From an uncultured Bacteroidales bacterium (GTDB lineage Bacteria; Bacteroidota; Bacteroidia; Bacteroidales; Paludibacteraceae), in contig CALAUA010000022.1 in the NCBI GenBank assembly GCA_937891975.1, forward strand, positions 21,927 through 85,926: 64,000 nucleotides of DNA, written 5' to 3'. The notes beneath the pieces were generated by a model, which worked only from the letters and a program-made list of their open reading frames with translations, did not search any database and was not told where the DNA came from. Positions 6,942-15,106 of the stretch are shown piece after piece. The position numbers and the translations under genes are program-made. The number at the start of each line of letters is the position of its first letter. Position 1 is the first letter of the stretch.

Positions 6942-8636
6942 TTACACAAGGTGGTGGAGGATGTCGTCGGCTTCGGGGATGGAGAGTTTTTGACGGATTT
7001 GAGTCTTACGCTGGTAAATTGTTTGAAGACTTTGGCGAGTGAGCATGTTTATCTCCTTTGTCGAAAAATTTGCCTTAAGTAAACAACATAATTGAATCTC
7101 CTTTTCATTCAAAATGCCTGAATACCGATTATTCAATTGTGTGTAAAAACCATCATAAACAAGGTCTATCATTTGAAATATATTCTGCCAATCAATTAAT
7201 ACATTTGCCTTGTTCTCGTTCAAAGCCATAAGTCGCGATAACAAGTGTTGATTGGCTTCGGTTGGTATGCTAACAATTGTTTTGATAATACCTAATTGTT
7301 GCAACATCAATTTTTTGACATTCTCTTTTCCCTCTTCTTGGCTTGAAGAAATATTTGCAAATATTTTACGCAATGTTTCTATTTCCTCTTCCTTTTCAAT
7401 AAGCATATTTTTACGACGCCTATATAAATAGATTGAAAAAGCAGACAAACCAATCATAATAAATATCATAACAATAATAAGTGTAATTTGGCGTTGGCGA
7501 GATAGGGTTTGTCTGAGTATCTGTTCGCGCAAATCACGCTTTTGTTGCTCACTAGCTGCACTAATTGCATTGTTAAGATGTATTGATTCCTCTAATTCAT
7601 TATTATATTGCCATAGATAGCTCATAAGAAGCTTGCCAGTTAGAGCATAATCAAGTATCTGCCTATAAGCTAACATGTTGCCACGAACTGATTGATAATC
7701 ACCTCTACTCTCATAATCTTTTAATGAAGCCTCTGCTTTTCTCATTAACTCTTGTGCTCGCTTTTTATCTCCTTTTAATAAGTATAGGCGAGATAATGAG
7801 CAATAACTCTCACCTAAAGGATAGATCCCCTCATCAGAATAATATTGCAATAATTCTTTGTGCATATTGATAGCTCTGTCATAATGCCCCAATTCTCCTA
7901 ATAAATCTGCATAATTACGACGTACAATAGTTTGTACTAACAATGTGTCACGTTCTGTTTGGGCACTTTGGATTGCTTGCTCAAAGTATTTTTCCATTGC
8001 ATCATAATCTCCCAAATTGTAACAAGCAACTGCTATTCCGTTATACACTGTAACTATTTCATCCGAATGTATCGCATTCTTTGAATCTGAATTTAGAAGT
8101 GCTTCTCCATATTCACGAACATGTTGAAAATCGTGATCTGACAAACTGATTTGTAATGCCAAACGAAAAGGCATGATCATCCAAGAACTATCATTTATCT
8201 CTTGGGCGATTGATTGTGTATCTTCTAAATATTTGTATGCTGTTTCTTTTTCATTTATCCACCAATAATAAAATACTTTCAGCATTTGTGCTTTCATCAT
8301 TCGTTTAGTGAGTAAAGATGTGCGTTCGTTTTGGGGTACATCCTGCCATGCGTTCAGATAGAAATCGGCAGACCAACAGACCATCGAGTCTTCTGAGAGC
8401 GACTGATGTAGATTACTATGTATATTAGCAATACTAAGCCAATAAAGTGCTTGTGCAGAATCTGGTAATAAATGGGGATTTACCACTTCACGCAACATTG
8501 TCATTGCCGAATCAGGATTCGCAACAATCATTTTTTCTGCTTCTTGTATTTTCGAAGCATCTCTATTTGAACACGCACTCAAAGTCAAAAGAAAGACTGA
8601 TAGGATGGCTAAAAAAATGCGAAAAGGATATTTCAT
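6942..8636 (-). CDS. Membrane TPR sensor-regulator with C-terminal LuxR-like HTH
   Basis: A 564-residue protein. It starts with a lipoprotein-type signal with Cys22 in the lipobox LSAC. About 350 residues of TPR-like helical repeats follow (for example ANPDSAMTMLREV and YDAMEKYFEQAIQSA). A transmembrane helix lies near 383-405 (ITLIIVMIFIMIGLSAF) and is followed by YLYRRRK. Then come a short coiled coil and a C-terminal HTH around 505-560 (CCLLKANFSTKEINMLTR, then QTIYQRKTQIRQKL) of the LuxR/GerE-like type common in Bacteroidota TPR regulators. Periplasmic sensing coupled to a cytoplasmic DNA-binding domain is inferred. It is divergent from the TonB-receptor-like gene, a likely target. Lipid anchoring together with an internal membrane helix is odd, so the N-terminal segment may instead stay as a signal anchor. 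Confidence 0.8.
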   Translation of the reverse strand: MKYPFRIFLAILSVFLLTLSACSNRDASKIQEAEKMIVANPDSAMTMLREVVNPHLLPDSAQALYWLSIANIHSNLHQSLSEDSMVCWSADFYLNAWQDVPQNERTSLLTKRMMKAQMLKVFYYWWINEKETAYKYLEDTQSIAQEINDSSWMIMPFRLALQISLSDHDFQHVREYGEALLNSDSKNAIHSDEIVTVYNGIAVACYNLGDYDAMEKYFEQAIQSAQTERDTLLVQTIVRRNYADLLGELGHYDRAINMHKELLQYYSDEGIYPLGESYCSLSRLYLLKGDKKRAQELMRKAEASLKDYESRGDYQSVRGNMLAYRQILDYALTGKLLMSYLWQYNNELEESIHLNNAISAASEQQKRDLREQILRQTLSRQRQITLIIVMIFIMIGLSAFSIYLYRRRKNMLIEKEEEIETLRKIFANISSSQEEGKENVKKLMLQQLGIIKTIVSIPTEANQHLLSRLMALNENKANVLIDWQNIFQMIDLVYDGFYTQLNNRYSGILNEKEIQLCCLLKANFSTKEINMLTRQSLQTIYQRKTQIRQKLSIPEADDILHHLV

Positions 8637-8674
8637 ACCTCCAAATAATTACTACAGTTATTCTGAAAACGATG

Positions 8675-8706
8675 CAAAATTACTTATTATTTGGGAGATT
8701 TGCAAA
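8675..8706 (-). promoter_or_regulatory. Promoter of TPR regulator gene
   Basis: Minus-strand TTTG (8703-8706), 20 bp, TAATTTTG (8675-8682). Predicted start lies about 30 bases before the ATG at 8636. Confidence 0.8.
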
Positions 8707-8799
8707 TCTATATAAGCCACAAAAGGGGAAATATAATATTTTGTTTTGATAACTAATTGTTTTCCTGTGTATTACAGAATGGAAAAATAAATCCTAAAA

Positions 8800-8832
8800 T
8801 TTGTATATAAGTGTGTTTTTGTAGTAATTTTG
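8800..8832 (+). promoter_or_regulatory. Promoter of TonB-receptor-like gene
   Basis: TTTG (8800-8803), 21 bp, TAATTTTG (8825-8832). Together with 8675-8706 this makes a divergent control region of about 95 bp between promoters, with room for a regulator such as the adjacent TPR-HTH protein. Confidence 0.75.
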
Positions 8833-8872
8833 CACAAATTTTCAACGGTTTAACAATGACAAATAAAAGTTT

Positions 8873-11197
8873 ATGAAAACAAAAATTTTTATCATGCTAA
8901 TGATTTGTATGAGTACCATACCATTAGTAGCAAGTAACAAAATTATCGGCATTATTCAGGATGCAACAGACAAATCGGCACTAATAGGTGTAAATATTTG
9001 TCTAAAACAAGGTGATCAACAACTTGCGGGGGTGATTACGGATTCACACGGAAAATTTACTTTAGAAATGGCAGATGGTGAATACATTTTGGAATGCTCT
9101 TATGTTGGTTACGAAGCAATCTTGATGAGTTTAAACATTAGCGAAAGTATTAATTTAGGTACTATCGAAATGCACGAGGCTGTTACAGAATTAGGCGAAG
9201 TAAAGGTAGAAAGCAACGCTGTTATTCAAAAAGTGGATAGACAAGTGCTTTTGCCGAATAAGGAGCAAGTGGCAGCCGCTTCCGATGGTGTATCATTATT
9301 ACAAAATTTACAGATACCACGTATCGTGGTGAATCCTATTGAGAGTTCCGTAAAAACACTCGCAAATGAAGCAGTACAATTGCGTATCAATGGAATAGAA
9401 GCGACTAATGCAGAAGTTATGGCAATTAACCCCAAAGATGTTATACGTATAGAATACCATGATCAACCAAGTGTTCGCTACAATGGTGCAGCTGCCGTTA
9501 TTGATTATATTGTGAAGCATCGTGATGCGGGTGGTTCTTTGATGCTTAGTGGTTCTAATGGTGTCACGATGTCAGGTTGGGGAGAATACTTTTTATCTGG
9601 GAAAGCGCACTTTGGAAAGTCCTCTATCCAATTAATCGGGCAATATAAACCTCGAGATCTATATTGGGTACGCACCAATTCAGAAACATATAACTTTTCA
9701 ACGGGAAAAATAGAAAATAACGAGGTCGGAGAACCTACTCGCATGAAATATGATCCAATAAATCTGGGATTGACATATAATTGGACTAATGGCGAAAAAA
9801 ATATGCTACAAATAACTTTGCGTGACAATATGGTGTTTACTCCCCACGCACATAGTAATCGTGATTCGTATATCTATCAATCTACTGATACATTTGAAAT
9901 ACATGATCATACAAGTAGTTCTTCAATATCGCCATCATTAGACATTTACTATCAACACAAATTACCTAAACAACAATATATCTATTTAGATGTCATAGGG
10001 ACATATATCAATAGTAGTAATGACCGTCGCTTTCAACAAATACCTATAGCAGGCACTTTGGGCGATACAACTGATGTGATTTCTTCGGCTAAGGGTAGCA
10101 AATACTCATTTATTGGAGAAGCCATATATGAAAAATACTGGGAAAATATAATGTTAACGATTGGTGCAAAACATAATCAGCAATGGGTTGAAAATAGTTA
10201 TTTGGGTGATATTGATGAGGTGGTTAATATGCAAACTGCGGAAACATATGCTTTTGCAGAAGTTCAACAACGATTAGGTAAGTTTGCCTATGCAGCAGGT
10301 ATTGGTGCTATGCACACATACATCGAACAAGGGAATCAAAAACAATCGAATTGGATAGCTCGTCCACAATTAACTATGAGTGTAGATTGTGGTAAAGGAG
10401 TATTCTGGAAATATAAAGGATATATATCTGGTTATCAACCATCTCTATCAGCGATGAGTAACATTGCCCAACAAATAGATAAATACCAGATTCGTGTGGG
10501 TAATCCAAACCTGAAGCCAGTAATGTTTGTTGCTAATCAAATGCAACTGACATGGCAGTCAAAGCATGTAAATTTGAATATTTGGACAAACTATTCGTAT
10601 GATCATAAACCAATTATGGATGAAACTTACGAACAAATCATTGATGGTAGAGCAATGGCAGTACGTTCCTATGATAATCAGCGTGGTTTTCATCGTTTGC
10701 AAATATCTCCGAGTATTCAAGTGCGACTACTTGATAATAAATTAAATTTTACAGTTGCACCTTTTATGAATTATTTTGTTTCTTTGGGCAATAACTATAC
10801 ACATACCCACTTTAATCCAGGTGTTCGTGCAAGTGTTGTGGGGATGTACAAAGGTTGGCAATTTAGCGCAGATATTACAACGCGTAATAATAATCTATGG
10901 GGTGAGACATTAGAGTATGGTGAGTTTTATCACACAATAGGTATTGGTTATAATGAAGAAAAGTGGGGATTTCGTGCAATGATGCTATATCCATTTTCAA
11001 CTAAAGGATATAGTCGAGATACAAAAGATTTATCAAATCTGGCTCCTAACACACAATATGCTGTAATGAAAGATTTTCACCAGACATTAGTTCTAAACTT
11101 TCATATGAATCTTGATTTTGGTACAAAACGCGGAGATAAAGAAAAACGAATAAACAATGAAGATAAAGACAATGGTATATTAAGCGGTGCAAAATAA
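8873..11197 (+). CDS. TonB-dependent receptor-like outer-membrane protein with carboxypeptidase-regulatory-like N domain
   Basis: A 774-residue protein with a signal peptide ending near VASN. A carboxypeptidase-regulatory-like domain follows (about 24-110: IIGIIQDATDKSALIGVN through ECSYVGYEAI). A plug-like domain comes next (about 115-215: GEVKVESNAV, LRINGIEATNAEVMAINPKD, IEYHDQPSVRYNG). The rest is a long beta-barrel rich in alternating aromatic strands. No TonB box was confirmed, and no SusD partner lies nearby, so a polysaccharide-utilisation role is not supported. It is divergent from a TPR-HTH membrane regulator and has its own promoter and a strong terminator. The C-terminal 20 residues are charged and not a classic barrel end in aromatic-F. 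The ligand is unknown. Confidence 0.8.
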   Translation: MKTKIFIMLMICMSTIPLVASNKIIGIIQDATDKSALIGVNICLKQGDQQLAGVITDSHGKFTLEMADGEYILECSYVGYEAILMSLNISESINLGTIEMHEAVTELGEVKVESNAVIQKVDRQVLLPNKEQVAAASDGVSLLQNLQIPRIVVNPIESSVKTLANEAVQLRINGIEATNAEVMAINPKDVIRIEYHDQPSVRYNGAAAVIDYIVKHRDAGGSLMLSGSNGVTMSGWGEYFLSGKAHFGKSSIQLIGQYKPRDLYWVRTNSETYNFSTGKIENNEVGEPTRMKYDPINLGLTYNWTNGEKNMLQITLRDNMVFTPHAHSNRDSYIYQSTDTFEIHDHTSSSSISPSLDIYYQHKLPKQQYIYLDVIGTYINSSNDRRFQQIPIAGTLGDTTDVISSAKGSKYSFIGEAIYEKYWENIMLTIGAKHNQQWVENSYLGDIDEVVNMQTAETYAFAEVQQRLGKFAYAAGIGAMHTYIEQGNQKQSNWIARPQLTMSVDCGKGVFWKYKGYISGYQPSLSAMSNIAQQIDKYQIRVGNPNLKPVMFVANQMQLTWQSKHVNLNIWTNYSYDHKPIMDETYEQIIDGRAMAVRSYDNQRGFHRLQISPSIQVRLLDNKLNFTVAPFMNYFVSLGNNYTHTHFNPGVRASVVGMYKGWQFSADITTRNNNLWGETLEYGEFYHTIGIGYNEEKWGFRAMMLYPFSTKGYSRDTKDLSNLAPNTQYAVMKDFHQTLVLNFHMNLDFGTKRGDKEKRINNEDKDNGILSGAK

Positions 11198-11237
11198 TCA
11201 GGAGAATTTTTTATCAGATGTAAATAGCAGACTATAT

Positions 11238-11269
11238 AAAGAGAGTTGCTGGTTTCAGCAGCTCTCTTT
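11238..11269 (+). terminator. Terminator of TonB-receptor-like gene
   Basis: AAAGAGAGTTGCTG pairs with CAGCAGCTCTCTTT over 14 bp with one G-T pair and a GTTT loop, running into a T tract. It lies 40 bases after the stop codon. Confidence 0.85.
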
Positions 11270-11308
11270 TGCAAATTCTATCGTTAAAATCTTAATAAAA
11301 AGCACTTT

Positions 11309-11374
11309 TTGATGGTTGGGAGTTCTTAGGGTGTTCCTTGGTTCATCTTTGGTTCTTCCTTGGTCTTTAACCCG
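11309..11374 (+). repeat. Period-11 direct repeat array
   Basis: Successive 11-mers at 11309, 11320, 11331, 11342 and 11353 end in GG (for example GTGTTCCTTGG, TTCATCTTTGG, TTCTTCCTTGG). A degenerate sixth unit follows. Other arrays with the same period but different sequence lie at 17743, 44855 and 49821. Confidence 0.65.
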
Positions 11375-11504
11375 AGGGGGATTGGGTAGGTGCAAGGGAA
11401 GGGAAATCTTAATAAAAGTGCTTTTTTTGGAAAAAGCACCCGCATGAAATGCGGGAATGATAGACAAAGAATGCATCTGTGAAAGCAGATGTTGCGCACG
11501 AAGA

Positions 11505-11594
11505 GCGCAGTATGGTTTGGGCAGACGAAACATGCTTAAACACGCAAACGGAGTGAGCGAACAAAGGATTTTCTCCCCCCACGCGTAAGCGGCC
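11505..11594 (+). repeat. Boundary repeat, right copy
   Basis: GCGCAGTATGG, then CGAAACATGCT, CACGCAAACGGAGTGAGCGA and CTCCCCCCACGCG, in the same order and orientation as at 126-246. It ends the AT-rich accessory block just before the nqr operon. Confidence 0.7.
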
Positions 11595-11639
11595 CTTGAA
11601 AAAACTATACAAGGGAATCACAAAAAACACCCTAAATAA

Positions 11640-11667
11640 TAACACGCGCATGTGCATGCGCGTGTTA
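11640..11667 (-). terminator. Inverted repeat downstream of nqrF, probable operon terminator
   Basis: TAACACGCGCATG and CATGCGCGTGTTA form a perfect 13-bp inverted repeat. Allowing for loop opening, it makes a stable GC-rich hairpin about 60 bases after the nqrF stop. The T-rich stretch on the minus strand starts only after some ten bases, so termination is likely but not certain. Confidence 0.6.
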
Positions 11668-11724
11668 TCCTAATATTCCTCGAAAAATCTGTTGATTAAA
11701 GAGGACTCAAGGTGGTCCATTTGA

Positions 11725-12996
11725 TTAACCACCAAAGTTATCGAACATGATCATGTCGTCTTCTACACCCAGTGAGTGGAGCAAGTCAAGCACTGTCTTT
11801 GCCATCATAGGAGGGCCGCAGAGGTAGTACTCGATGTCTTCTGGAGCGTCGTGTTGCTTCAGATAGGTGTCGCCCAAGACTGGAGCAATGAAGCCAGCGG
11901 TATATTTAACACCCAAAGCGTCTGCCTTAGGATCTGGACGATCCAACGCCAAGTGGAAATGGAAGTTAGGATACTCCTTCTCCAATGCCAAGAAGTCCTC
12001 CATGAAGAATACCTCATCAATAGCACGTGCACCATAGAAATAGTGCATCTCGCGGTCGCGAGTGTGCAAGGTCTTCAACATGTGCATGATCTGTGCACGC
12101 AATGGAGCCATACCAGCACCACCACCTACCCAAATCATCTCGCGCTTGCTATCGAAGATTGGGTGGAAGTCACCATAAGGACCTGACATAGTCACCTTAT
12201 CACCTGGTTTGAGGTTGAAGATATAAGTAGATGCGATACCACATGGTACATCCATGAAGCCAGGACCTTGCTCTTTTGGTTTGAATGGAGGAGTAGCGAT
12301 ACGCACAGTCAAGGTGATGATATCACCCTCGTCTGGGTAGTTGGCCATAGAGTATGCGCGCACAGTAGCCTCAGTATTCTTTTGCTTCAAGCCAAAGAGT
12401 CCGAACTTCTCCCATGCTGGGACATACAAGTCACCAATCAACTCGCGGTCGAAATTGTTGTAATCGATATCGTACTCAGGGATGAGGATTTGTGCATACG
12501 AACCAGGCACGAAGTCCATGTGCTCGCCTGGAGGCAATTGCACTTTGAACTCCTTGATGAAAGTAGCCACGTTGCGGTTGCTGATAACGGTGCACTCCCA
12601 TTCCTTAACACCGAGCACAGACTCGTCTAACTTGAGTTGCATATCGCCTTTCACTTTCACTTGGCAACCAAGACGCCAGTGGTCTTTTTGTTGTTTGCGG
12701 GTGAAGTGAACCGTCTCAGTAGGGAGGATCTCGCCACCACCTTCGAGCACTTGGCACTTACATTGACCGCAAGAACCTTTACCACCACAAGCAGATGGCA
12801 AGTGTACGCCTGCTTCGCCCATAGCGCCAAGCAATGTGCCACCTGCAGGGATATGATATTCCTTATCACCGTTGATAACCACTTTTACGTCGCCCGAAGG
12901 AACGAGGTATTTCTTAGCTACCAAGAGAATCACTACTAACAGGAGAATCACAGCAAGGAAAACTCCTACAGAATATAAAATTGCTAACATATTCAT
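11725..12996 (-). CDS. nqrF: Na+-translocating NADH:quinone reductase subunit F
   Basis: A 423-residue protein that takes electrons from NADH. It has one N-terminal membrane helix (about 4-27). A 2Fe-2S ferredoxin domain follows, with Cys70, Cys76, Cys79 and Cys111 (ACGGKGSCGQC, then LGC). Then come a flavin-binding domain (RAYSMANYPDEG) and an NAD-binding module with GGGAGMAPLRAQI and a terminal CGPPMM motif. Length and layout are normal for NqrF. It is the last gene of the nqrABCDEF operon, 15 bases after nqrE, and is followed by a long inverted repeat that probably ends transcription. Confidence 0.97.
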   Translation of the reverse strand: MNMLAILYSVGVFLAVILLLVVILLVAKKYLVPSGDVKVVINGDKEYHIPAGGTLLGAMGEAGVHLPSACGGKGSCGQCKCQVLEGGGEILPTETVHFTRKQQKDHWRLGCQVKVKGDMQLKLDESVLGVKEWECTVISNRNVATFIKEFKVQLPPGEHMDFVPGSYAQILIPEYDIDYNNFDRELIGDLYVPAWEKFGLFGLKQKNTEATVRAYSMANYPDEGDIITLTVRIATPPFKPKEQGPGFMDVPCGIASTYIFNLKPGDKVTMSGPYGDFHPIFDSKREMIWVGGGAGMAPLRAQIMHMLKTLHTRDREMHYFYGARAIDEVFFMEDFLALEKEYPNFHFHLALDRPDPKADALGVKYTAGFIAPVLGDTYLKQHDAPEDIEYYLCGPPMMAKTVLDLLHSLGVEDDMIMFDNFGG

Positions 12997-13011
12997 ACTT
13001 CTTTCCTCCTA

Positions 13012-13620
13012 TTAAATGTTAAGACCACTAAAACACATAAATGCCATAGCCATCAGACCTACTACGATGAAGGTGATACCCAAGCCTTGCAAAGGACGAG
13101 GCACGTCGTTGTACTCCATTTTCTCGCGAATACCAGCAAGGCATACAATAGCGAGCAACCATCCGATACCAGAACCCAACGCATAAGCAAAAGCATCACC
13201 AAGGTTAGCAATCGCTTTTACGTTCTCTGGCTCGAGCAAGATACGTTGTTGCATAAAGAGCGAACCACCCATGATGGCGCAGTTTACAGCAATCAGAGGC
13301 AAGAAAATACCCAATGAAGCATACAATGATGGAGAGAAACGCTCAACCACCATCTCCACGAGTTGCACCATCGCTGCAATCACCGCAATAAAGAGGATGA
13401 AGGACAAGTAACCCAAGCCCAGAGGGTCGAGCACATGCACTTGCAACAAGTAGTTTACAGGCAAGGTGATCGCCAATACGAAGATGACTGCTACGCCCAA
13501 GCCAGCACTTGTTTTTACATTCTTGGACACAGCCAAGTATGAACACATACCCAAGAAGTATGCGAAAATCATGTTGTCAGCAAAAATGCTGCGAACAAAT
13601 AAACTAATAGCGTGTTCCAT
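13012..13620 (-). CDS. nqrE: Na+-translocating NADH:quinone reductase subunit E
   Basis: A 202-residue membrane protein with six predicted helices (for example MIFAYFLGMCSYLAVSK and SAGLGVAVIFVLAITLPVNYLL). It belongs to the NqrE/RnfA family, which forms a related pair with NqrD in the membrane and helps hold the intramembrane iron centre. The family cysteine in GMCSY and a second in VNCAIMGG are present. It lies one base after nqrD and 15 bases before nqrF. Confidence 0.96.
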   Translation of the reverse strand: MEHAISLFVRSIFADNMIFAYFLGMCSYLAVSKNVKTSAGLGVAVIFVLAITLPVNYLLQVHVLDPLGLGYLSFILFIAVIAAMVQLVEMVVERFSPSLYASLGIFLPLIAVNCAIMGGSLFMQQRILLEPENVKAIANLGDAFAYALGSGIGWLLAIVCLAGIREKMEYNDVPRPLQGLGITFIVVGLMAMAFMCFSGLNI

Positions 13621-13621
13621 A

Positions 13622-14251
13622 TTACTTCAACTCTTTATTGTAGCCACGATGAGCCCAGATTATACATGCTACGAGAATCAGCGCCATCGCTGGCATCATC
13701 ATCATACCGCAGTTTTCATAGAAACCTCCATTAGCCACATACCAACTCTCTGGTATGATACGGAAACCAAGCAAAGTGCCAGCTCCCAGCAACTCACGGA
13801 AGAATGCTACAATCACAAGGATGATAGCATAACCGAAACCGTTGCCCAGACCATCGAGGAAAGAATCCCACACTTTGTTGGTCATAGCAAACGCCTCAAG
13901 ACGTCCCATGAGAATACAGTTTGTAATAATCAAACCGATATATACACTCAGCTGCATTGCTACATCATAAGCAAAAGCCTTCAGCACCTCACTTACGAGA
14001 GTTACCAACGCTGCTACTACCACCAATTGGATGATAATACGGATTCGCATTGGGATAGTGTTGCGAATGAGTGATACAATTACGTTCGCCATAGCCACGA
14101 TGATAGTAACGGCAATACCCATTACCAACGCTGGCTTCAGTTGCACGGTCACAGCCAATGCAGAACAGATACCCAACACTTGAACAACCACTGGGTTATT
14201 AATGTTCAGAGGGCCAAACAACACCTCTTTTGTTTTTTGAGATAATGCCAT
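13622..14251 (-). CDS. nqrD: Na+-translocating NADH:quinone reductase subunit D
   Basis: A 209-residue polytopic membrane protein of the NqrD/RnfE family. It has the expected N-terminal NPVVVQVLGICSALAVT and the later IGLIITNCILMGRLEAFA stretch, where conserved cysteines sit opposite those of NqrE. It lies 3 bases after nqrC and 1 base before nqrE, so the subunits are made in tight register. Confidence 0.96.
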   Translation of the reverse strand: MALSQKTKEVLFGPLNINNPVVVQVLGICSALAVTVQLKPALVMGIAVTIIVAMANVIVSLIRNTIPMRIRIIIQLVVVAALVTLVSEVLKAFAYDVAMQLSVYIGLIITNCILMGRLEAFAMTNKVWDSFLDGLGNGFGYAIILVIVAFFRELLGAGTLLGFRIIPESWYVANGGFYENCGMMMMPAMALILVACIIWAHRGYNKELK

Positions 14252-14254
14252 AAC

Positions 14255-15106
14255 TTATTCCTCCGTATTTAAGTTCGCTTCGCTCACGTTAGTTGGTGCT
14301 TCGCACGTTGTTGGCTCGCTGTCGCTCGCGTTACATGGTGCTTCGCACGAAGGTTGGTTCGCTTCGCTCACGTTATTCAAGAATTCTGCATACTCGGCGA
14401 GGTTGGTAGCAATCATGGTGCTAACGCCGTCGCATGTGATAGTTGCACCAGAGAGGGCATCTACTTGCTCTTGACCATCAGCCACTTTGCCTGCTTTCAA
14501 CACAGCCACTGAAACTACTTCGCCAGCAGCATTACGGATATGCTTGCCAGGGAACTGACTGCGGAATTTCTCTGTTACGATCTCAGCGCCCAAACCAGGA
14601 GTCTCAGACTCATGGTTGAAGTTGATACCGTAGATAGTGTTCTTATCAGCATCCAAAGCCAAATAGCCACCGATACCGCCCCAAAGACCAGCACCGTGGA
14701 GTTTGAGTACATACTTGGTATTACCCTCGATGTTAGCCACGAATACAGGAGCACCGTTCACATCGATTGTATCGTTTACCAATGAGAGATACAATGCAGC
14801 AGGGTCGGTGTTGTCGTAGTTTTGGTTGAGGGCTACGAGGATTTGCTTTTGTTGGTCGAGCAAGCGGTTAGCCTCTTGGCGAGGGCTGAGCACTTGGCTT
14901 ACCAAAGCGAGCATCACAGCTACGATAACTACGATGATAGTAGCATAGATAATGGTGTATGCGTTGCTGTTGGTATCCAGACCTTTTTTCTTCTCTTCTA
15001 CAAAGACGCCAGATTGCTTGCATTGTGGGCAAACCTCAGGTGCCTTATCGCCGTTGTGAACATAGCCACAAACGGAACATACAAATTTCTTCTGTGCCAT
15101 ATTCAT
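14255..15106 (-). CDS. nqrC: Na+-translocating NADH:quinone reductase subunit C with N-terminal rubredoxin-like domain
   Basis: A 283-residue protein. Residues 1-37 form a rubredoxin/rubrerythrin-type module with Cys10, Cys13, Cys26 and Cys29 (FVCSVCGYVHNGD, then PEVCPQC). A membrane helix follows (about 48-72). The periplasmic FMN domain ends in the flavinylation motif DALSGAT, with covalent FMN expected on Thr222. The rubredoxin part would lie in the cytoplasm and may add an iron or zinc site; I know of no such domain in standard NqrC. The last 40 residues (about 245-283), rich in NVSEAN and CEAP units, come from short DNA repeats rather than from the family. Its ATG shares one base with the nqrB stop. 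FMN attachment requires an ApbE enzyme, not seen in this window. Confidence 0.93.
   Translation of the reverse strand: MNMAQKKFVCSVCGYVHNGDKAPEVCPQCKQSGVFVEEKKKGLDTNSNAYTIIYATIIVVIVAVMLALVSQVLSPRQEANRLLDQQKQILVALNQNYDNTDPAALYLSLVNDTIDVNGAPVFVANIEGNTKYVLKLHGAGLWGGIGGYLALDADKNTIYGINFNHESETPGLGAEIVTEKFRSQFPGKHIRNAAGEVVSVAVLKAGKVADGQEQVDALSGATITCDGVSTMIATNLAEYAEFLNNVSEANQPSCEAPCNASDSEPTTCEAPTNVSEANLNTEE
14268..14374 (-). repeat. Palindromic repeat cluster forming the nqrC 3' end
   Basis: GTTCGCTTCGCTCACGTT (plus strand) occurs at 14273-14290 and again at 14357-14374. Between them lie two GGTGCTTCGCACG units and a GGCTCGCTGTCGCTCGCG unit. The same 18-mer, reverse-complemented, sits at 50314-50331 just before a large secreted-protein gene. 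The array is translated as the cysteine-bearing tail of NqrC. Confidence 0.8.

Larger units (their letters stand above)
11198..11724. other. Intergenic repeat region between TonB-like gene and nqrF
   Basis: No gene seen. In order: a terminator (11238-11269), a 14-base direct repeat AAATCTTAATAAAA (at about 11287 and 11404), a period-11 array (11309-11374), a GTGCTTTTT/AAAAAGCAC hairpin (11418-11439) followed directly by a CCCGCAT/ATGCGGG hairpin, the right copy of the boundary repeat (11505-11594) and a long inverted repeat near nqrF (11640-11667). Confidence 0.7.
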
